Below are positions 18,576 to 27,183 of a DNA stretch of 64,000 bases, piece after piece. The position numbers and the translations under genes were made by a program. Each line of letters starts with the position of its first letter. Position 1 is the stretch's first letter. The stretch lies in assembly GCF_041081105.1 (NCBI RefSeq), contig NZ_CP163528.1, positions 868,001 through 932,000 of the forward strand, written 5' to 3'. The DNA is from Promicromonospora sp. Populi (GTDB taxonomy: Bacteria; Actinomycetota; Actinomycetes; Actinomycetales; Cellulomonadaceae). A model generated the notes under the pieces. The model saw only the letters and a program-made list of their open reading frames with translations, was not told the DNA's origin and made no database searches.

Positions 18576-19496
18576 ATGATCTCCGATCCCGGCTTCCGGG
18601 CCGCCCGCAGGGCCGGGTCACGCGGCATCGTTCCCCTGGTCCTTCCCCTGGTGTTCCTCGTCTTCCTGGGTTTCATCGTCCAGGCGTTCTCCCCGGACGG
18701 CCTCGAAGCGTCGCTGCCGTTCCTCCTTGTGGGTGGGTTCGCGGCCGCCATCGCGCTGTTCCTCTTCTTCGCAGAGGTCAGGCGTGGCGCGCGGAACCGC
18801 GGCGCCTGGGGCCGGGCCGCGCGAGGTGCGGTGTCCCTGACGCTGCGCGGCGAGGCCGTGGCCAAGCAGCGCAACGTGTCTGGCCGGCCGATGCGCACCG
18901 TCGTCGTCGAGCACCGCGGGGAGCAGCGGTACCTCCACCTGCTGTTCGCGAAGAATGCCCCGGCTGAGCTCCTGCGACAGGGCCCAGCGACGGTTGAGTT
19001 CTTCGCCGGGACCGACGTCGAAGGCCCTGCGCGGCTCCTGCTGCCGGACGGCCGGACGCTCTGGGCGTTCACCACGCGCCTCGGGAGCGAGTGGAGGTCA
19101 AGCCCCGCAGCGGGGCTGCCCGCTCGTCCGCCACGTCGTCGGATGACGGCAGCGCCGGGCTCATCGCGCCGACGGTCCTCGTCGGGTCCGGACCGTACGG
19201 CGACAATCGGGAACGGGATAGCGACGACGGCCGCGACCAGGCCACTGAGAGCGCCGGGTACGACAGCAGCTCGGGCGACGGGTTCGGTGACGCCACGTGG
19301 TCGGGCGGCGACGGCTGGACGGGCGGCGGCTCCTGGGGCGGCGACTCCACCTGGTCCGGCTCGGACGGCGGCGGCGGTGGCGGTAGCGGCTGGTCCGGCG
19401 GGGACGGCGGCGGCTGGTCCGGCGGCGACTCCGGCGGCGGTGGCGGCGACTCGGGCGGCGGCGGCAGTTCCTGACAGCGGAATGAGCAACGGGTGA
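18576..19496 (+). CDS. Membrane protein with Gly-rich tail; reading frame probably broken near 19091
   Basis: The N-terminal part is convincing: MISDPGFRAARRAG, two transmembrane helices (about residues 18-39 and 47-66), then a beta-rich cytosolic region ending LWAFTTRLGSE near 19091. From there the annotated frame turns into Arg/Ala/Thr-rich low-complexity sequence, while the -1 frame (19091-19474) has normal G/C third positions and reads VEVKPRSG, then an acidic linker and a WSGGDGGG-type Gly/Ser/Trp tail. The real protein most likely runs from 18576 to 19474 with one base missing near a G run at 19091. No function is known to me; Gly-rich tails of this type occur in secreted or membrane proteins of actinobacteria. 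Confidence 0.6.
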   Translation: MISDPGFRAARRAGSRGIVPLVLPLVFLVFLGFIVQAFSPDGLEASLPFLLVGGFAAAIALFLFFAEVRRGARNRGAWGRAARGAVSLTLRGEAVAKQRNVSGRPMRTVVVEHRGEQRYLHLLFAKNAPAELLRQGPATVEFFAGTDVEGPARLLLPDGRTLWAFTTRLGSEWRSSPAAGLPARPPRRRMTAAPGSSRRRSSSGPDRTATIGNGIATTAATRPLRAPGTTAARATGSVTPRGRAATAGRAAAPGAATPPGPARTAAAVAVAAGPAGTAAAGPAATPAAVAATRAAAAVPDSGMSNG

Positions 19497-19560
19497 TCCT
19501 GCTCTGGCCCCAGCGTGGCGCGAGCCGTGCAGGTCTAACGTCCGGCGCACAGGAGGCTCA

Positions 19561-20226
19561 GTGCGTGTGGCGGTAGCCGCACGCCGACCGAAGGGTGCCC
19601 CACACATGCGCAGGGCCAACGATTTCTCCGGAAAGTATGTCCCCCTCAAGGAAGTACCGCAGTCAACCCGGCGCAAGCCGCTGCTGATCATCGCCGCGGT
19701 GGCCGCGGTGGTCCTCGTCTTCATCCTGGGGCTCGGCATCGGTGCCGGTGACCGGGGCGCCGTCGAGATCGTCGCTGCTGAAGCCTCGGCGTCCGCGGCG
19801 GCGTCCGAAGCGGCAGCCGCCGCTGACGAGAAGATCACGGCGGCCGAGAGCGAGAAGGCAGCCCTCGTCGCGGACCAGGAGGCGCTCGTGGCGGGCGAGG
19901 CCAAGCTCGCATCAGACCGGAAGAGCTTCGACGCGAGGGTCACCGGCGTCAAGCAGCAAGAGGGGAAGCTGAAGGAGCGGGAGGCGGCGGTCAAGACTGC
20001 CGAGGCACAGATGGACACTCGGGAGTCCGAGGTGGCCCAGCGCGAGGACGCGGCCGAGGTCGCGGCTCTCGGGGGCGGTGACACGTCGGACGACGGCGCC
20101 GGCGGCACCGCTTACTACGAGAACTGCGACGCCGCGCGGGCGGCCGGTGCGGCACCGGTCTACAGCGGAGATCCCGGCTACGGCTCGCACCTGGACCGGG
20201 ACGGCGACGGCGTCGGCTGCGAGTGA
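19561..20226 (+). CDS. Membrane-anchored coiled-coil protein with C-terminal Excalibur calcium-binding domain
   Basis: A 221-residue protein with one transmembrane helix (about residues 40-60, LLIIAAVAAVVLVFILGLGIG), then a long Ala/Glu/Lys-rich coiled coil, and at the C-terminus the Excalibur motif [24 protein letters not shown] followed by DRDGDGVGCE. The DxDxDG-type segment binds calcium and two Cys probably form a disulfide outside the cell. AGGAGG sits 5 bases before GTG 19561, which decides the start over ATG 19606. Likely a cell-envelope protein. It ends at a large palindrome. Confidence 0.85.
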   Translation: MRVAVAARRPKGAPHMRRANDFSGKYVPLKEVPQSTRRKPLLIIAAVAAVVLVFILGLGIGAGDRGAVEIVAAEASASAAASEAAAAADEKITAAESEKAALVADQEALVAGEAKLASDRKSFDARVTGVKQQEGKLKEREAAVKTAEAQMDTRESEVAQREDAAEVAALGGGDTSDDGAGGTAYYENCDAARAAGAAPVYSGDPGYGSHLDRDGDGVGCE

Positions 20227-20253
20227 GGTCCTCGGCAGCTTGCACCACAGACG

Positions 20254-20309
20254 CGGCACTTTGCATCGAGGTCGGCTCAGGCCTGTACCGACCTCAATGC
20301 AAGGTGCCG
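20254..20309. terminator. Long palindrome between convergent genes (bidirectional terminator, repeat family)
   Basis: The arms 20254-20275 and 20288-20309 are reverse complements over 22 bases with two mismatches. The arm contains TTGCATCGAGGTCGG, very close to TTGCTTCGAGATCGG in the palindrome at 38629. It sits between the stop of the Excalibur gene (plus) and the end of the phosphodiesterase gene (minus), where a two-way terminator is expected. A partial second copy of GTGCCGACTTC follows at about 20304-20332. Confidence 0.6.
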
Positions 20310-20340
20310 ACTTCACACGGGAGTGCCGACTTCGGGGGGC

Positions 20341-21114
20341 CTAGTCCCAGAGGCCGCGCTCGACCAGGACGTCCTTGAGCAGGTCGGCGCGGTCGGTGAC
20401 GAGGCCGTCGACGCCCTCGTCGATGAGCCGGTTCATCTCGTCCGGCTCGTTGATGGTCCAGACGTGCAGCTTCTTGCCGAGCGCATGTGCCGCGGCGATC
20501 GATGCCGCGTCCACCACGGTGATCGACCTGTGGCCGACCGGTACCTGCAGCGCATCGACGTCGTGCAGCGCCCGGCGGGCCAGGGGGGTCACGCGCAGCC
20601 GCACCCCGGCGAGGAAGGTGCGGATCTCGCTGCGCCCGGCCGACGTCGCGACGGGGCGGGACAGCTTGGCGAGTGTCGCGCGGCGTCGGACGGCGTCGAA
20701 GGACGTGACGCACACGCGGTCCCACGACGACGTCTTCTCGATGGCCCTAGCCACCGGCCCGATGCCGGAGTTGTGCTTGACGTCGACGTTCACCCGCAGG
20801 CCGGGCCATCCGCCGAGCACGTCCTCGAGGAGCGGCACGGGCTCGACACCGCCGATGCGAGCCTCGCTGACGTCCGACCACGGCAGCTCGGCCACGAGGC
20901 CGGCGCCGTCGGTGGTGCGGTCGAGCGACTCGTCGTGCAGCGCTACGGCGACGCCGTCGGCCGTGCCGTGCGCATCCGTCTCCACGTAGCGGTAGCCGAG
21001 ATCGACGGCGGCGCCGAACGCCGCCAGTGAGTTCTCCAGGCCTTCGGTTCCGACCGAAGCGTGCGCGAACCCGCGGTGGGCGAGGGCTTGGAACGGCCCC
21101 TCGAAGTAGGTCAC
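20341..21114 (-). CDS. Glycerophosphodiester phosphodiesterase
   Basis: A 257-residue TIM-barrel phosphodiesterase that hydrolyses glycerophosphodiesters to glycerol-3-phosphate and an alcohol. The N-terminal signature is LAHRGFAHASVGTEGLENSLAAF, with metal and catalytic residues in VETDAHGTADGVAVALHDESLDRTTDG (HD pair) and a late VDVKHN and LHVWTINEPDEMNRLIDEGVDGLVTD. There is no signal peptide, so it is cytosolic. GTG 21114 is used, with AAGGGA upstream. It is followed, on the same strand upstream, by an alpha/beta hydrolase and may be co-transcribed. Confidence 0.92.
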   Translation of the reverse strand: MTYFEGPFQALAHRGFAHASVGTEGLENSLAAFGAAVDLGYRYVETDAHGTADGVAVALHDESLDRTTDGAGLVAELPWSDVSEARIGGVEPVPLLEDVLGGWPGLRVNVDVKHNSGIGPVARAIEKTSSWDRVCVTSFDAVRRRATLAKLSRPVATSAGRSEIRTFLAGVRLRVTPLARRALHDVDALQVPVGHRSITVVDAASIAAAHALGKKLHVWTINEPDEMNRLIDEGVDGLVTDRADLLKDVLVERGLWD

Positions 21115-21128
21115 TGGCTTTCCCTTGT

Positions 21129-21197
21129 CTGAGTGGTCTGTGTGCTGTCTTGCTGCGCGGTGTCTTGCTGCGCGGTGTCTGATTACGCGGTGGCTGG
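21129..21197. repeat. Degenerate tandem repeat between two minus-strand genes
   Basis: The gap between the hydrolase stop and the phosphodiesterase start is filled by copies of a GCTGTCTTGCTGCGCGGT-like unit, including two close copies of TGTCTTGCTGCGCGG and diverged copies around GATTACGCGGTGGCTGGTTACG. No gene is seen in it. Confidence 0.5.
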
Positions 21198-22244
21198 TTA
21201 CGTGCTGTCTCGGGCGCCGACGGCGGTGGCGACCTGGCTGTCCGTCCATTTCAACATGCCGTCGAGGTACGCCTCGCGCGGCCCGCGGGCCGACAGCGAG
21301 AGGTCGTGCACCCCGCCCGGGACGACGAGCTCCGTGACGTCGTGACCCAGCCCCGGCCCGAGGGCGGCCATGTGCTGCACGTCGAGCACCGTGTCCTGCG
21401 CGTCGAGCAGCGGGTTGTCGGGCTGGTCGGGGCCGGACGAGTCGGACCGCGCGAGCAGCACGGGGCACGCGATCTCCAGCCCGGCGGCGATCCGGGCCTG
21501 ACCCCGTCGCACGGCGACGAACCACCCGACCCGGCCCGGCAGGCCCTCGGGGCGCTTGAGCGTCGTGTCGAACTCCCACCGACCGCCGTTCGCCGCGAGC
21601 AGGTGCTCGGCGTACCGGGACGGGTTGTCGCTGATGATCGTGGTGGAGGCCAGATGCCCGACGGTGTCCAGCACCCGCGTCCCGATCGTGCGCTGCCACT
21701 GCGGAGCCCGCAGGTCGAGGAACGGTGAGTCGAGCACCAGCGCGTCGGGTCCGGCGGCGGCCCCCGCCGCGTTGCGGTGGGCGTGGGCCCACAGGGAGGC
21801 CGTGAGCCCGCCCGTCGAGTGGGCGTGCAGCACGAGCGGCAGGCCCGGCTCCAGGGATCGCACGGCCCGGGCGGCCGCGGCGATGTCCGTCGCCTGCTCG
21901 CGCAGATCCATCACGAAGTGCGGGATCTGGTCGGGCTCCAGCGACCGCCCTGCGGCCCTCAGGTCGACGGCGTAGAACGCGTAACCGGCGGCCGCGAAGG
22001 AACGCGCCAGGTGTTCCTGGAAGAAGTAGTCGTTGTAGCCGTGCACGTGGATGACGGCGGCCTTGGGCGATCCGAGGTCCTCCGGGTGCGGGTACCGCAC
22101 CAGGGTGGCCGGCCCGAGCCGGGCCTCCTGGAACGGCTCGCCGAGCAGATGGTCGGTGCGCCAGTCGAGCGCGTCTTCCGGGGAACCAGGCACGTGCGGA
22201 TCGTATGCCGCGAACCGCCGTCCGCGCAGTTCGCAGCGCCGCAC
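21198..22244 (-). CDS. Alpha/beta hydrolase (monoacylglycerol lipase-like)
   Basis: A 348-residue serine hydrolase. The oxyanion region is VIHVHGYNDYFFQEHLARSF, the nucleophile elbow is HAHSTGGL, and the late PGGVHDLSLSA supplies the catalytic His; the order fits Serine aminopeptidase S33/monoglyceride lipase-like proteins. No signal peptide, so cytosolic. With the neighbouring glycerophosphodiesterase it may take part in lipid breakdown (inference). GTG 22244 is used. A run of four 12-base repeats lies directly upstream. Confidence 0.85.
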   Translation of the reverse strand: MRRCELRGRRFAAYDPHVPGSPEDALDWRTDHLLGEPFQEARLGPATLVRYPHPEDLGSPKAAVIHVHGYNDYFFQEHLARSFAAAGYAFYAVDLRAAGRSLEPDQIPHFVMDLREQATDIAAAARAVRSLEPGLPLVLHAHSTGGLTASLWAHAHRNAAGAAAGPDALVLDSPFLDLRAPQWQRTIGTRVLDTVGHLASTTIISDNPSRYAEHLLAANGGRWEFDTTLKRPEGLPGRVGWFVAVRRGQARIAAGLEIACPVLLARSDSSGPDQPDNPLLDAQDTVLDVQHMAALGPGLGHDVTELVVPGGVHDLSLSARGPREAYLDGMLKWTDSQVATAVGARDST

Positions 22245-22245
22245 T

Positions 22246-22288
22246 CTGTCCTAGCTCTGTTCCTAGCTCTATCCCTAGCTCTGTCCTG
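22246..22288. repeat. Four-copy tandem repeat in a divergent promoter region
   Basis: Four imperfect copies of CTAGCTCTGTCC, about 12 bases each, fill most of the 60 bases between the minus-strand hydrolase start (22244) and the plus-strand flavoprotein start (22305). Changes in copy number would alter promoter spacing for one or both genes. Confidence 0.6.
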
Positions 22289-22304
22289 GTGACCACGTGA
22301 CAGG

Positions 22305-23804
22305 ATGTCCGGCATGCGCAATATCGGGCGGACAGTGCAGTCCTCGATCTACCGCAACGGTGTGTACGGCGACCGGCCGGTGGTCCCCACCAGCCCCGAC
22401 GCCCTCGCCGACGCCGCCCGACGCCGGATGACGAGCACCGCCTGGTCCTATGTCGCCGGTGGTGCAGGTGCCCAGCGCACCGTCGAGGCGAACCAGGAGG
22501 CGTTCGGCCGGTACCGGATCGTCCCGCGGCAGCTCGTCGACGTCGGACAGCGCTCCCTGGCCACCACCCTGCTCGGACGCGAGCTGCCCGCCCCCGTGCT
22601 GTTCGGGCCGGTCGGGGCGCTGGAGCTGGCCGTGCAGCACCAGCGTGGCCGCGTCTTCTCCGGCGTCTCCCGCGGCGGCCGCGCCGGCGCCCCGCGCAAC
22701 GCCGAGCCCGCGCTCGCCCGCGCCGCCCGAGACCTCGGCCTGCCCGTCGTCATCTCCTCCCAGGCCTCCACACCCATGGAGGACACCGCCGCGGTCCTCG
22801 GCGACAGCCCGCGCTGGTTCCAGCTCTACTGGTCGTCCGACGACGCCGTCGTCGCCTCCTTCGTAGCCCGCGCCGAGGCCAGCGGCTGCGAAGCCATAGT
22901 CGTCACCCTCGACACCCACGTGCTCGGCTGGCGCACCCAGGACCTCGACCGCGGCTACCTGCCGTTCGCCCGCGCCGAGGGCATCGCCCAGTACCTCAGC
23001 GACCCCGAGTTCCAGAGGCTCGTCGAGGCCCGCGTCCGGGGCGCGGAGTCCGGCTCGGCTTCCGGCTCTGCCACCGGTTCGGCGTCCAGCTCTACCCCCG
23101 GATCGGCTTCCGGCTCGGCCTCCGGAACGGCGGGCGAGACGACGGCGTCCCACCGGCCCACCCTCGCCGCCGTCCGCGCCCTGCTGTCCATGGCGCGGCA
23201 CCACCCCGGCCGGACCCTGCGCAACCTCACCGCGCCGCACACCCGGGCCGCCGTAGAGACGTTCCTCGACGTCTTCTCCCGCTCCACCCTCACCTGGAGC
23301 GACCTCGCCTGGCTGCGCGAACGCACCACCCTGCCCATCCTCGTCAAGGGCATCCAGCACCCCGACGACGCCCGCGCCGCCCTCGACCACGGCGCCGACG
23401 GCATCATCGTGTCCAACCACGGCGGGCGACAGATCGACAACGCCGTCGCATCCCTCGACGCTCTTGGTCCCGTGGTGGACGCCGTGCGCGCGCACCAGGG
23501 CGGTGCGGGCGAGGTCGGTGCACACGGCACAGACCAGGGGATCGACGGCGCCGGCACGACCCGCGCCCGCGTGCCGGTGCTGTTCGACTCCGGGATCCGC
23601 ACCGGCGCCGACGTCTTCACCGCCCTCGCCCTCGGCGCCGACGCCGTCCTCCTGGGCCGCCCCTGGGTCTACGGCCTCGCCCTCGCCGGAGCCGACGGTG
23701 TCCGCGCCGTCGCCGAGCACGTACTGGCCGAGCTGGACATCACGATGGCGCTCGCGGGCGTGTCCTCGACGGAGCAGATCGGGCGGCACAACCTCGCGTC
23801 ATGA
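22305..23804 (+). CDS. FMN-dependent alpha-hydroxy-acid oxidase (lactate 2-monooxygenase-like)
   Basis: A 499-residue flavoenzyme of the LldD/lactate oxidase family. FMN-binding and catalytic landmarks are SSQASTPMEDTAAV, FQLYWSSDD, LVKGIQHPDDARAALDHGADGIIVSNHGGRQID (with the catalytic His and Arg) and FDSGIRTGADVFTALALGADAVLLGRPWVYGLA. The likely substrate is L-lactate; the long middle insertion fits lactate 2-monooxygenases. That insertion holds a SGSASGSATGSASSS repeat (about 23047-23130). A second, Gly-rich insertion lies at about 23500-23570. ATG 22314 is an alternative start with better spacing from AGGA. Confidence 0.85.
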   Translation: MSGMRNIGRTVQSSIYRNGVYGDRPVVPTSPDALADAARRRMTSTAWSYVAGGAGAQRTVEANQEAFGRYRIVPRQLVDVGQRSLATTLLGRELPAPVLFGPVGALELAVQHQRGRVFSGVSRGGRAGAPRNAEPALARAARDLGLPVVISSQASTPMEDTAAVLGDSPRWFQLYWSSDDAVVASFVARAEASGCEAIVVTLDTHVLGWRTQDLDRGYLPFARAEGIAQYLSDPEFQRLVEARVRGAESGSASGSATGSASSSTPGSASGSASGTAGETTASHRPTLAAVRALLSMARHHPGRTLRNLTAPHTRAAVETFLDVFSRSTLTWSDLAWLRERTTLPILVKGIQHPDDARAALDHGADGIIVSNHGGRQIDNAVASLDALGPVVDAVRAHQGGAGEVGAHGTDQGIDGAGTTRARVPVLFDSGIRTGADVFTALALGADAVLLGRPWVYGLALAGADGVRAVAEHVLAELDITMALAGVSSTEQIGRHNLAS

Positions 23805-23963
23805 CGTGCCGCCTTGTTCGTCTGGCTGCACGCCTGGTTGACCCGCCGCTGACCAGGTCAGACGTACAGATCATCGGGGTGACCTGCGGGTCTGACCGTG
23901 GTCGGTATGAGATCGTGACCGCCCCAGCCCCCGTCATTCATGCGATCCGGGCAGACTGCGGCC

Positions 23964-25394
23964 ATGACCGACGCCCCCCGCCGACCCGACGCACCGGATT
24001 CCGGATCGACGAGTGCCCCGCAGAGCCCACCAGCCCCGACGATGGGCCTGGAGCTGCAGGAGGGCGTGCGGATCCCACGCCGTCAGGTGATCTCCTGGGC
24101 GCTCTGGGACTGGGGGACGCAGCCGTTCAACACGGTGATCTTGACGTTCGTGTTCACGGCGGCATACCTGACCACGGAGTCGTTCCTTGACCCGGCGGTC
24201 GCGGCGCTGGGTCCGGGTGACCCCGCCTACCAGCGCGGCCTCGCTGACCTGACCAGCGGGGTGGGCCTGTGGAACACCCTGGCCGGCATCCTCATCCTCG
24301 TCCTCGCCCCCGTGCTGGGGCAGCGCGCGGACGCCACCGGCCGGCGCAAGGCGTGGCTCGCCGGCGGCACGGTCGGCATGGTGCTGTGCATGCTCGCGCT
24401 GTGGTTCGTCGAGGCTGACCCGGCCTACTTCGTGCTCGGCGCCGCCCTGATCGGCCTGGGCAGCGTGCTCAACGAGATCGCCGGCGTGAACTACAACGCC
24501 ATGATGGTCTCCGTCGCCACGCCGAAGACTGTCGGCAAGGTGTCCGGGCTCGGCTGGGGCCTGGGCTACGTGGGCGGCATCCTGGCGCTCCTGTTCGTGC
24601 TCGTCGCCAGGGCCGCCGACTGGTGGGGCATGCCCACCGACAACGGCCTCGCCTTCCGCGTGATCGCCGTGGGCTGCGCCCTCTGGACGTTGGCGTTCGC
24701 CTGGCAGGTCCTGGCCTTCGTGCCGGAGCTGCCGCCCACCAAGGGCCGCGCCAAGGTGGGGTTCTTCGCCAGCTACGTGGTGCTGTTCCGCGACGTGCAG
24801 GGCCTCTGGCGCAACGCGCGCCGCACCTTCTGGTTCCTGCTGGCCAGCGCCGTGTTCCGCGACGGACTGAGCGGCGTCTTCGCGTTCGGCGCGATCATCG
24901 GCGGCGTGAGCTTCGGCTTCTCTGCCGACCAGGTGATCGTCTTCGGTATTGCCGCCAACCTCGTGGCCGGGGTCAGCACCATTCTCGTGGGCTTCGCCGA
25001 CGACCGCTTCGGGCCCCGCTCCGTCATTCTCAGCACGCTCAGCATCATCGTCGTCGCCGGGCTCGCCGTCGTGTTCCTGCGTGATCTCGGCCCGATCGTC
25101 TACTGGGTGGGCGGGCTGATCCTGTCGGCCTGCGTAGGCCCCGCTCAGGCCGCGTCCCGGTCGTACCTCGCCCGCGTGACGCCGGCGGGCAAGGAGTCCG
25201 AGATCTTCGGCCTCTACGCCACCACCGGCCGCGCCACGTCCTGGATGTCGAGCCTCCTGTGGACCATCACCATCGCCGCCACCGGCGCGACCATCTGGGG
25301 CACGCTCGGGATCGTCGCCGTCGTTCTCTTCGGTCTTGTGCTGATGTGGTTCGTGCGGGAAGCGCCGTCGCCGACTGACGCCGTCGCCGACTGA
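23964..25394 (+). CDS. MFS transporter, UMF1/Atg22-like family
   Basis: A 476-residue protein with about 12 transmembrane helices. After a Pro/Ser-rich tail it opens RRQVISWALWDWGTQPFNTVILTFVFTAAYL; the W-DW-T-F pattern marks the UMF1/Atg22-like MFS group. RADATGRRKAWLAGG is the loop 2-3 MFS motif. Substrate is unknown; eukaryotic Atg22 exports vacuolar amino acids. ATG 23964 is chosen over an in-frame upstream start at 23940. It is convergent with the sigma factor gene. Confidence 0.85.
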   Translation: MTDAPRRPDAPDSGSTSAPQSPPAPTMGLELQEGVRIPRRQVISWALWDWGTQPFNTVILTFVFTAAYLTTESFLDPAVAALGPGDPAYQRGLADLTSGVGLWNTLAGILILVLAPVLGQRADATGRRKAWLAGGTVGMVLCMLALWFVEADPAYFVLGAALIGLGSVLNEIAGVNYNAMMVSVATPKTVGKVSGLGWGLGYVGGILALLFVLVARAADWWGMPTDNGLAFRVIAVGCALWTLAFAWQVLAFVPELPPTKGRAKVGFFASYVVLFRDVQGLWRNARRTFWFLLASAVFRDGLSGVFAFGAIIGGVSFGFSADQVIVFGIAANLVAGVSTILVGFADDRFGPRSVILSTLSIIVVAGLAVVFLRDLGPIVYWVGGLILSACVGPAQAASRSYLARVTPAGKESEIFGLYATTGRATSWMSSLLWTITIAATGATIWGTLGIVAVVLFGLVLMWFVREAPSPTDAVAD

Positions 25395-25438
25395 CGCACT
25401 TGCCGAGCGACCGACTGACTGGCTGACCCGCTGACCGA

Positions 25439-26575
25439 CTACTGGTCGTGCCGGTTCGCCCGGGTGCCCTTCAACCGGGCGTTCTCCAGCCGAGCGCTCT
25501 TCAGCGACGCCTGAAGCCGGTCGAGGTCGGCGAGCGGCCCCAGGTGCCGCAGCTTCTCGGGGTTGATCACGCCCCGGATGCCCGCGATCACGCCGTCGGA
25601 CACCTCGAACGACCACGTACCCACCAGGCCGCCACCCACCACGTCGTCCGCCACGATGAGCAGGCCGGGCTCACCGCCCACCAGCGCGTGCTCGAAGTGG
25701 AGGGGCGCGCCACGATGCATGAAGCCCGCCAGCAGCCGCGCGATCTTCTCGCGGCCGGCGATGGGCCGGGAGATCGACATGCCCGGCGGCACCTTCCCGC
25801 CGCCGTCACCCGTCAGGACGACGTCCTGCGCGAGCAGCTCCAGCAACGGGTCCACCTCGCCGTCCTCGCACGTCGCGAGAAACTTGGCCACGAGCTGGTC
25901 GGCACGGGCCCTGTCACCTGTCTGCCGGGCGGGCTGCACACCTTCGACGACGTCGCCGCGCTGCCGCGCGATCCGTCGTCTCGCCCGCGACACCAGCTGA
26001 CGCGCGGCGACCTCGCTCGTACCGATGACGTCGGCGGCGTCGCTGTGCGGAAAACCGAGCACGTCGTGCAGCAGGAACGCCGCGCGCTCCGTCGGGGTGA
26101 GCGTCTCCAGGAGCACCAGGAATGCCGTCGAGAGATCATCGGCGAGCTCGGCGTGCGCCGCGGCGTCGGGCGGCGCCGTCGCCATCGCGACCGGAAGGCC
26201 CGACGGCAGGCCCGACGGAAGCGGACCCACCAGGGGCTCCGGCAGCCACGCACCCACGTACGACTCACGCCTAACCCGCGCCGAACGCAGCACGTCGATG
26301 GCGATCCGGGTCGTCACGGTGGTGACGAACGCGTCCGGGTTGCGCAGCCCCTCCGCCTGCGACACGCGCGTCAGTGCCTCCTGCACCACGTCCTCGGCCT
26401 CCGCGACGCTGCCGAGCATCCGGTAGGCAACGGTGAACGCCAGGGGGCGGAGCCGGCCGAGGGCGGCATCGTCGAGGCGGGTGCTGCTCGTGCTGGCGCT
26501 GTTGCCGGTGCTGCTCGTGGTGTCAGAACTGCCCGTGTCGCCGGGATCCTTCATGAGCTCATGCTCTCGCGTCAT
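25439..26575 (-). CDS. ECF41-type RNA polymerase sigma factor with SnoaL-like C-terminal domain (SigJ-like)
   Basis: A 378-residue sigma factor. The region 2 part reads LAFTVAYRMLGSVAEAEDVVQEALTRVS and TTRIAIDVLRSARVRRESYVG; region 4 reads LTPTERAAFLLHDVLGFPHSDAADVIGTSEVAARQLVSRARRRI. After it comes a SnoaL-like domain (FLATCEDGEVDPLLELLAQDVVLTGDGGGK through the late VIAGIRGVINPEKLRHL), which controls activity in ECF41 members in place of an anti-sigma factor. A promoter matching the ECF41 motif lies right upstream, so it probably controls itself. ATG 26575 would be almost leaderless from that promoter; ATG 26554 is an alternative. No typical ECF41 partner gene (oxidoreductase, decarboxylase, epimerase) adjoins. 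Confidence 0.9.
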   Translation of the reverse strand: MTREHELMKDPGDTGSSDTTSSTGNSASTSSTRLDDAALGRLRPLAFTVAYRMLGSVAEAEDVVQEALTRVSQAEGLRNPDAFVTTVTTRIAIDVLRSARVRRESYVGAWLPEPLVGPLPSGLPSGLPVAMATAPPDAAAHAELADDLSTAFLVLLETLTPTERAAFLLHDVLGFPHSDAADVIGTSEVAARQLVSRARRRIARQRGDVVEGVQPARQTGDRARADQLVAKFLATCEDGEVDPLLELLAQDVVLTGDGGGKVPPGMSISRPIAGREKIARLLAGFMHRGAPLHFEHALVGGEPGLLIVADDVVGGGLVGTWSFEVSDGVIAGIRGVINPEKLRHLGPLADLDRLQASLKSARLENARLKGTRANRHDQ

Positions 26576-26583
26576 ACCCCTCT

Positions 26584-26610
26584 GACGTCGTAGGACCGGG
26601 AAACGTGACA
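26584..26610 (-). promoter_or_regulatory. ECF41-type promoter upstream of the sigma factor gene
   Basis: On the minus strand TGTCACG (26610-26604) is followed after exactly 16 bases by CGTC (26587-26584). The known ECF41 consensus is TGTCACA-N16-CGTC. The element ends 8 bases before ATG 26575. The match predicts self-activation. Confidence 0.7.
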
Positions 26611-26651
26611 GCCTTTTCGAAGGCGTTGGTTGCTGCGGCGCCGGCGGCTGT

Positions 26652-27008
26652 TCACCGGGTGCGCATGGCGTCGATCTCGTCCCGGCGGAGCAGTATGAGG
26701 CGGTCGAGGACGTCGTCGGGCAGCGGTTGCTCCGGCGTGAACCGGACGGTGCCCTTCGAGGTCGAGAAGCCCACCAGGTCCGGTGCCAGGGCCTCGATCG
26801 CCGCCGGGCTGAACGGGTAGAGCCCGATGTGCTTCGCCGTGACCTGCGCCGAGATGAGCGGGCTGCCGCGATAGCGCAGCGCTGCCATGCCGTAGCTGAG
26901 ACCCTCCTCGGCATCGGGTACCAGAGCGAGCGCCCGTGCCCGCACGTGCTCGACCGCGTCCCGTGCGGAGCCGTCCAGGCTGGCGATGTACTCGGTGAGC
27001 TCGTCCAT
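26652..27008 (-). CDS. DUF1801 / YdhG-like protein
   Basis: A 118-residue small cytosolic protein, MDELTEYIASLDGSARDAVEHVRARALALVPDAEEGLSYGMAALRYRGSPL and onward, with the DUF1801 pattern of a short helical start followed by SYGMPA-like and IGLYPFSPAAIEAL motifs and a basic end. Relatives include the frataxin-fold YdhG proteins sometimes called iron chaperones, but function is not settled. ATG 27008 has GAGG 8 bases upstream. It lies just upstream of the ECF41 gene on the same strand, yet the sigma gene has its own promoter between them. Confidence 0.8.
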   Translation of the reverse strand: MDELTEYIASLDGSARDAVEHVRARALALVPDAEEGLSYGMAALRYRGSPLISAQVTAKHIGLYPFSPAAIEALAPDLVGFSTSKGTVRFTPEQPLPDDVLDRLILLRRDEIDAMRTR

Positions 27009-27183
27009 GGGTACAGCCTCGCGAGATGCGAGTGCTGCCGCGAGGTGTGAGCCGCCGGCGGGACCCGGCTCCCTGAGTGCCACTGACCCCGAAGAGTTAT
27101 CCACAGATTTAAAAGATGGCGTGCAATGCGTATGAATGTTCGAGACAATGGGGTAAGTCAACCAAGGCAGGAGGTGGGTACCG

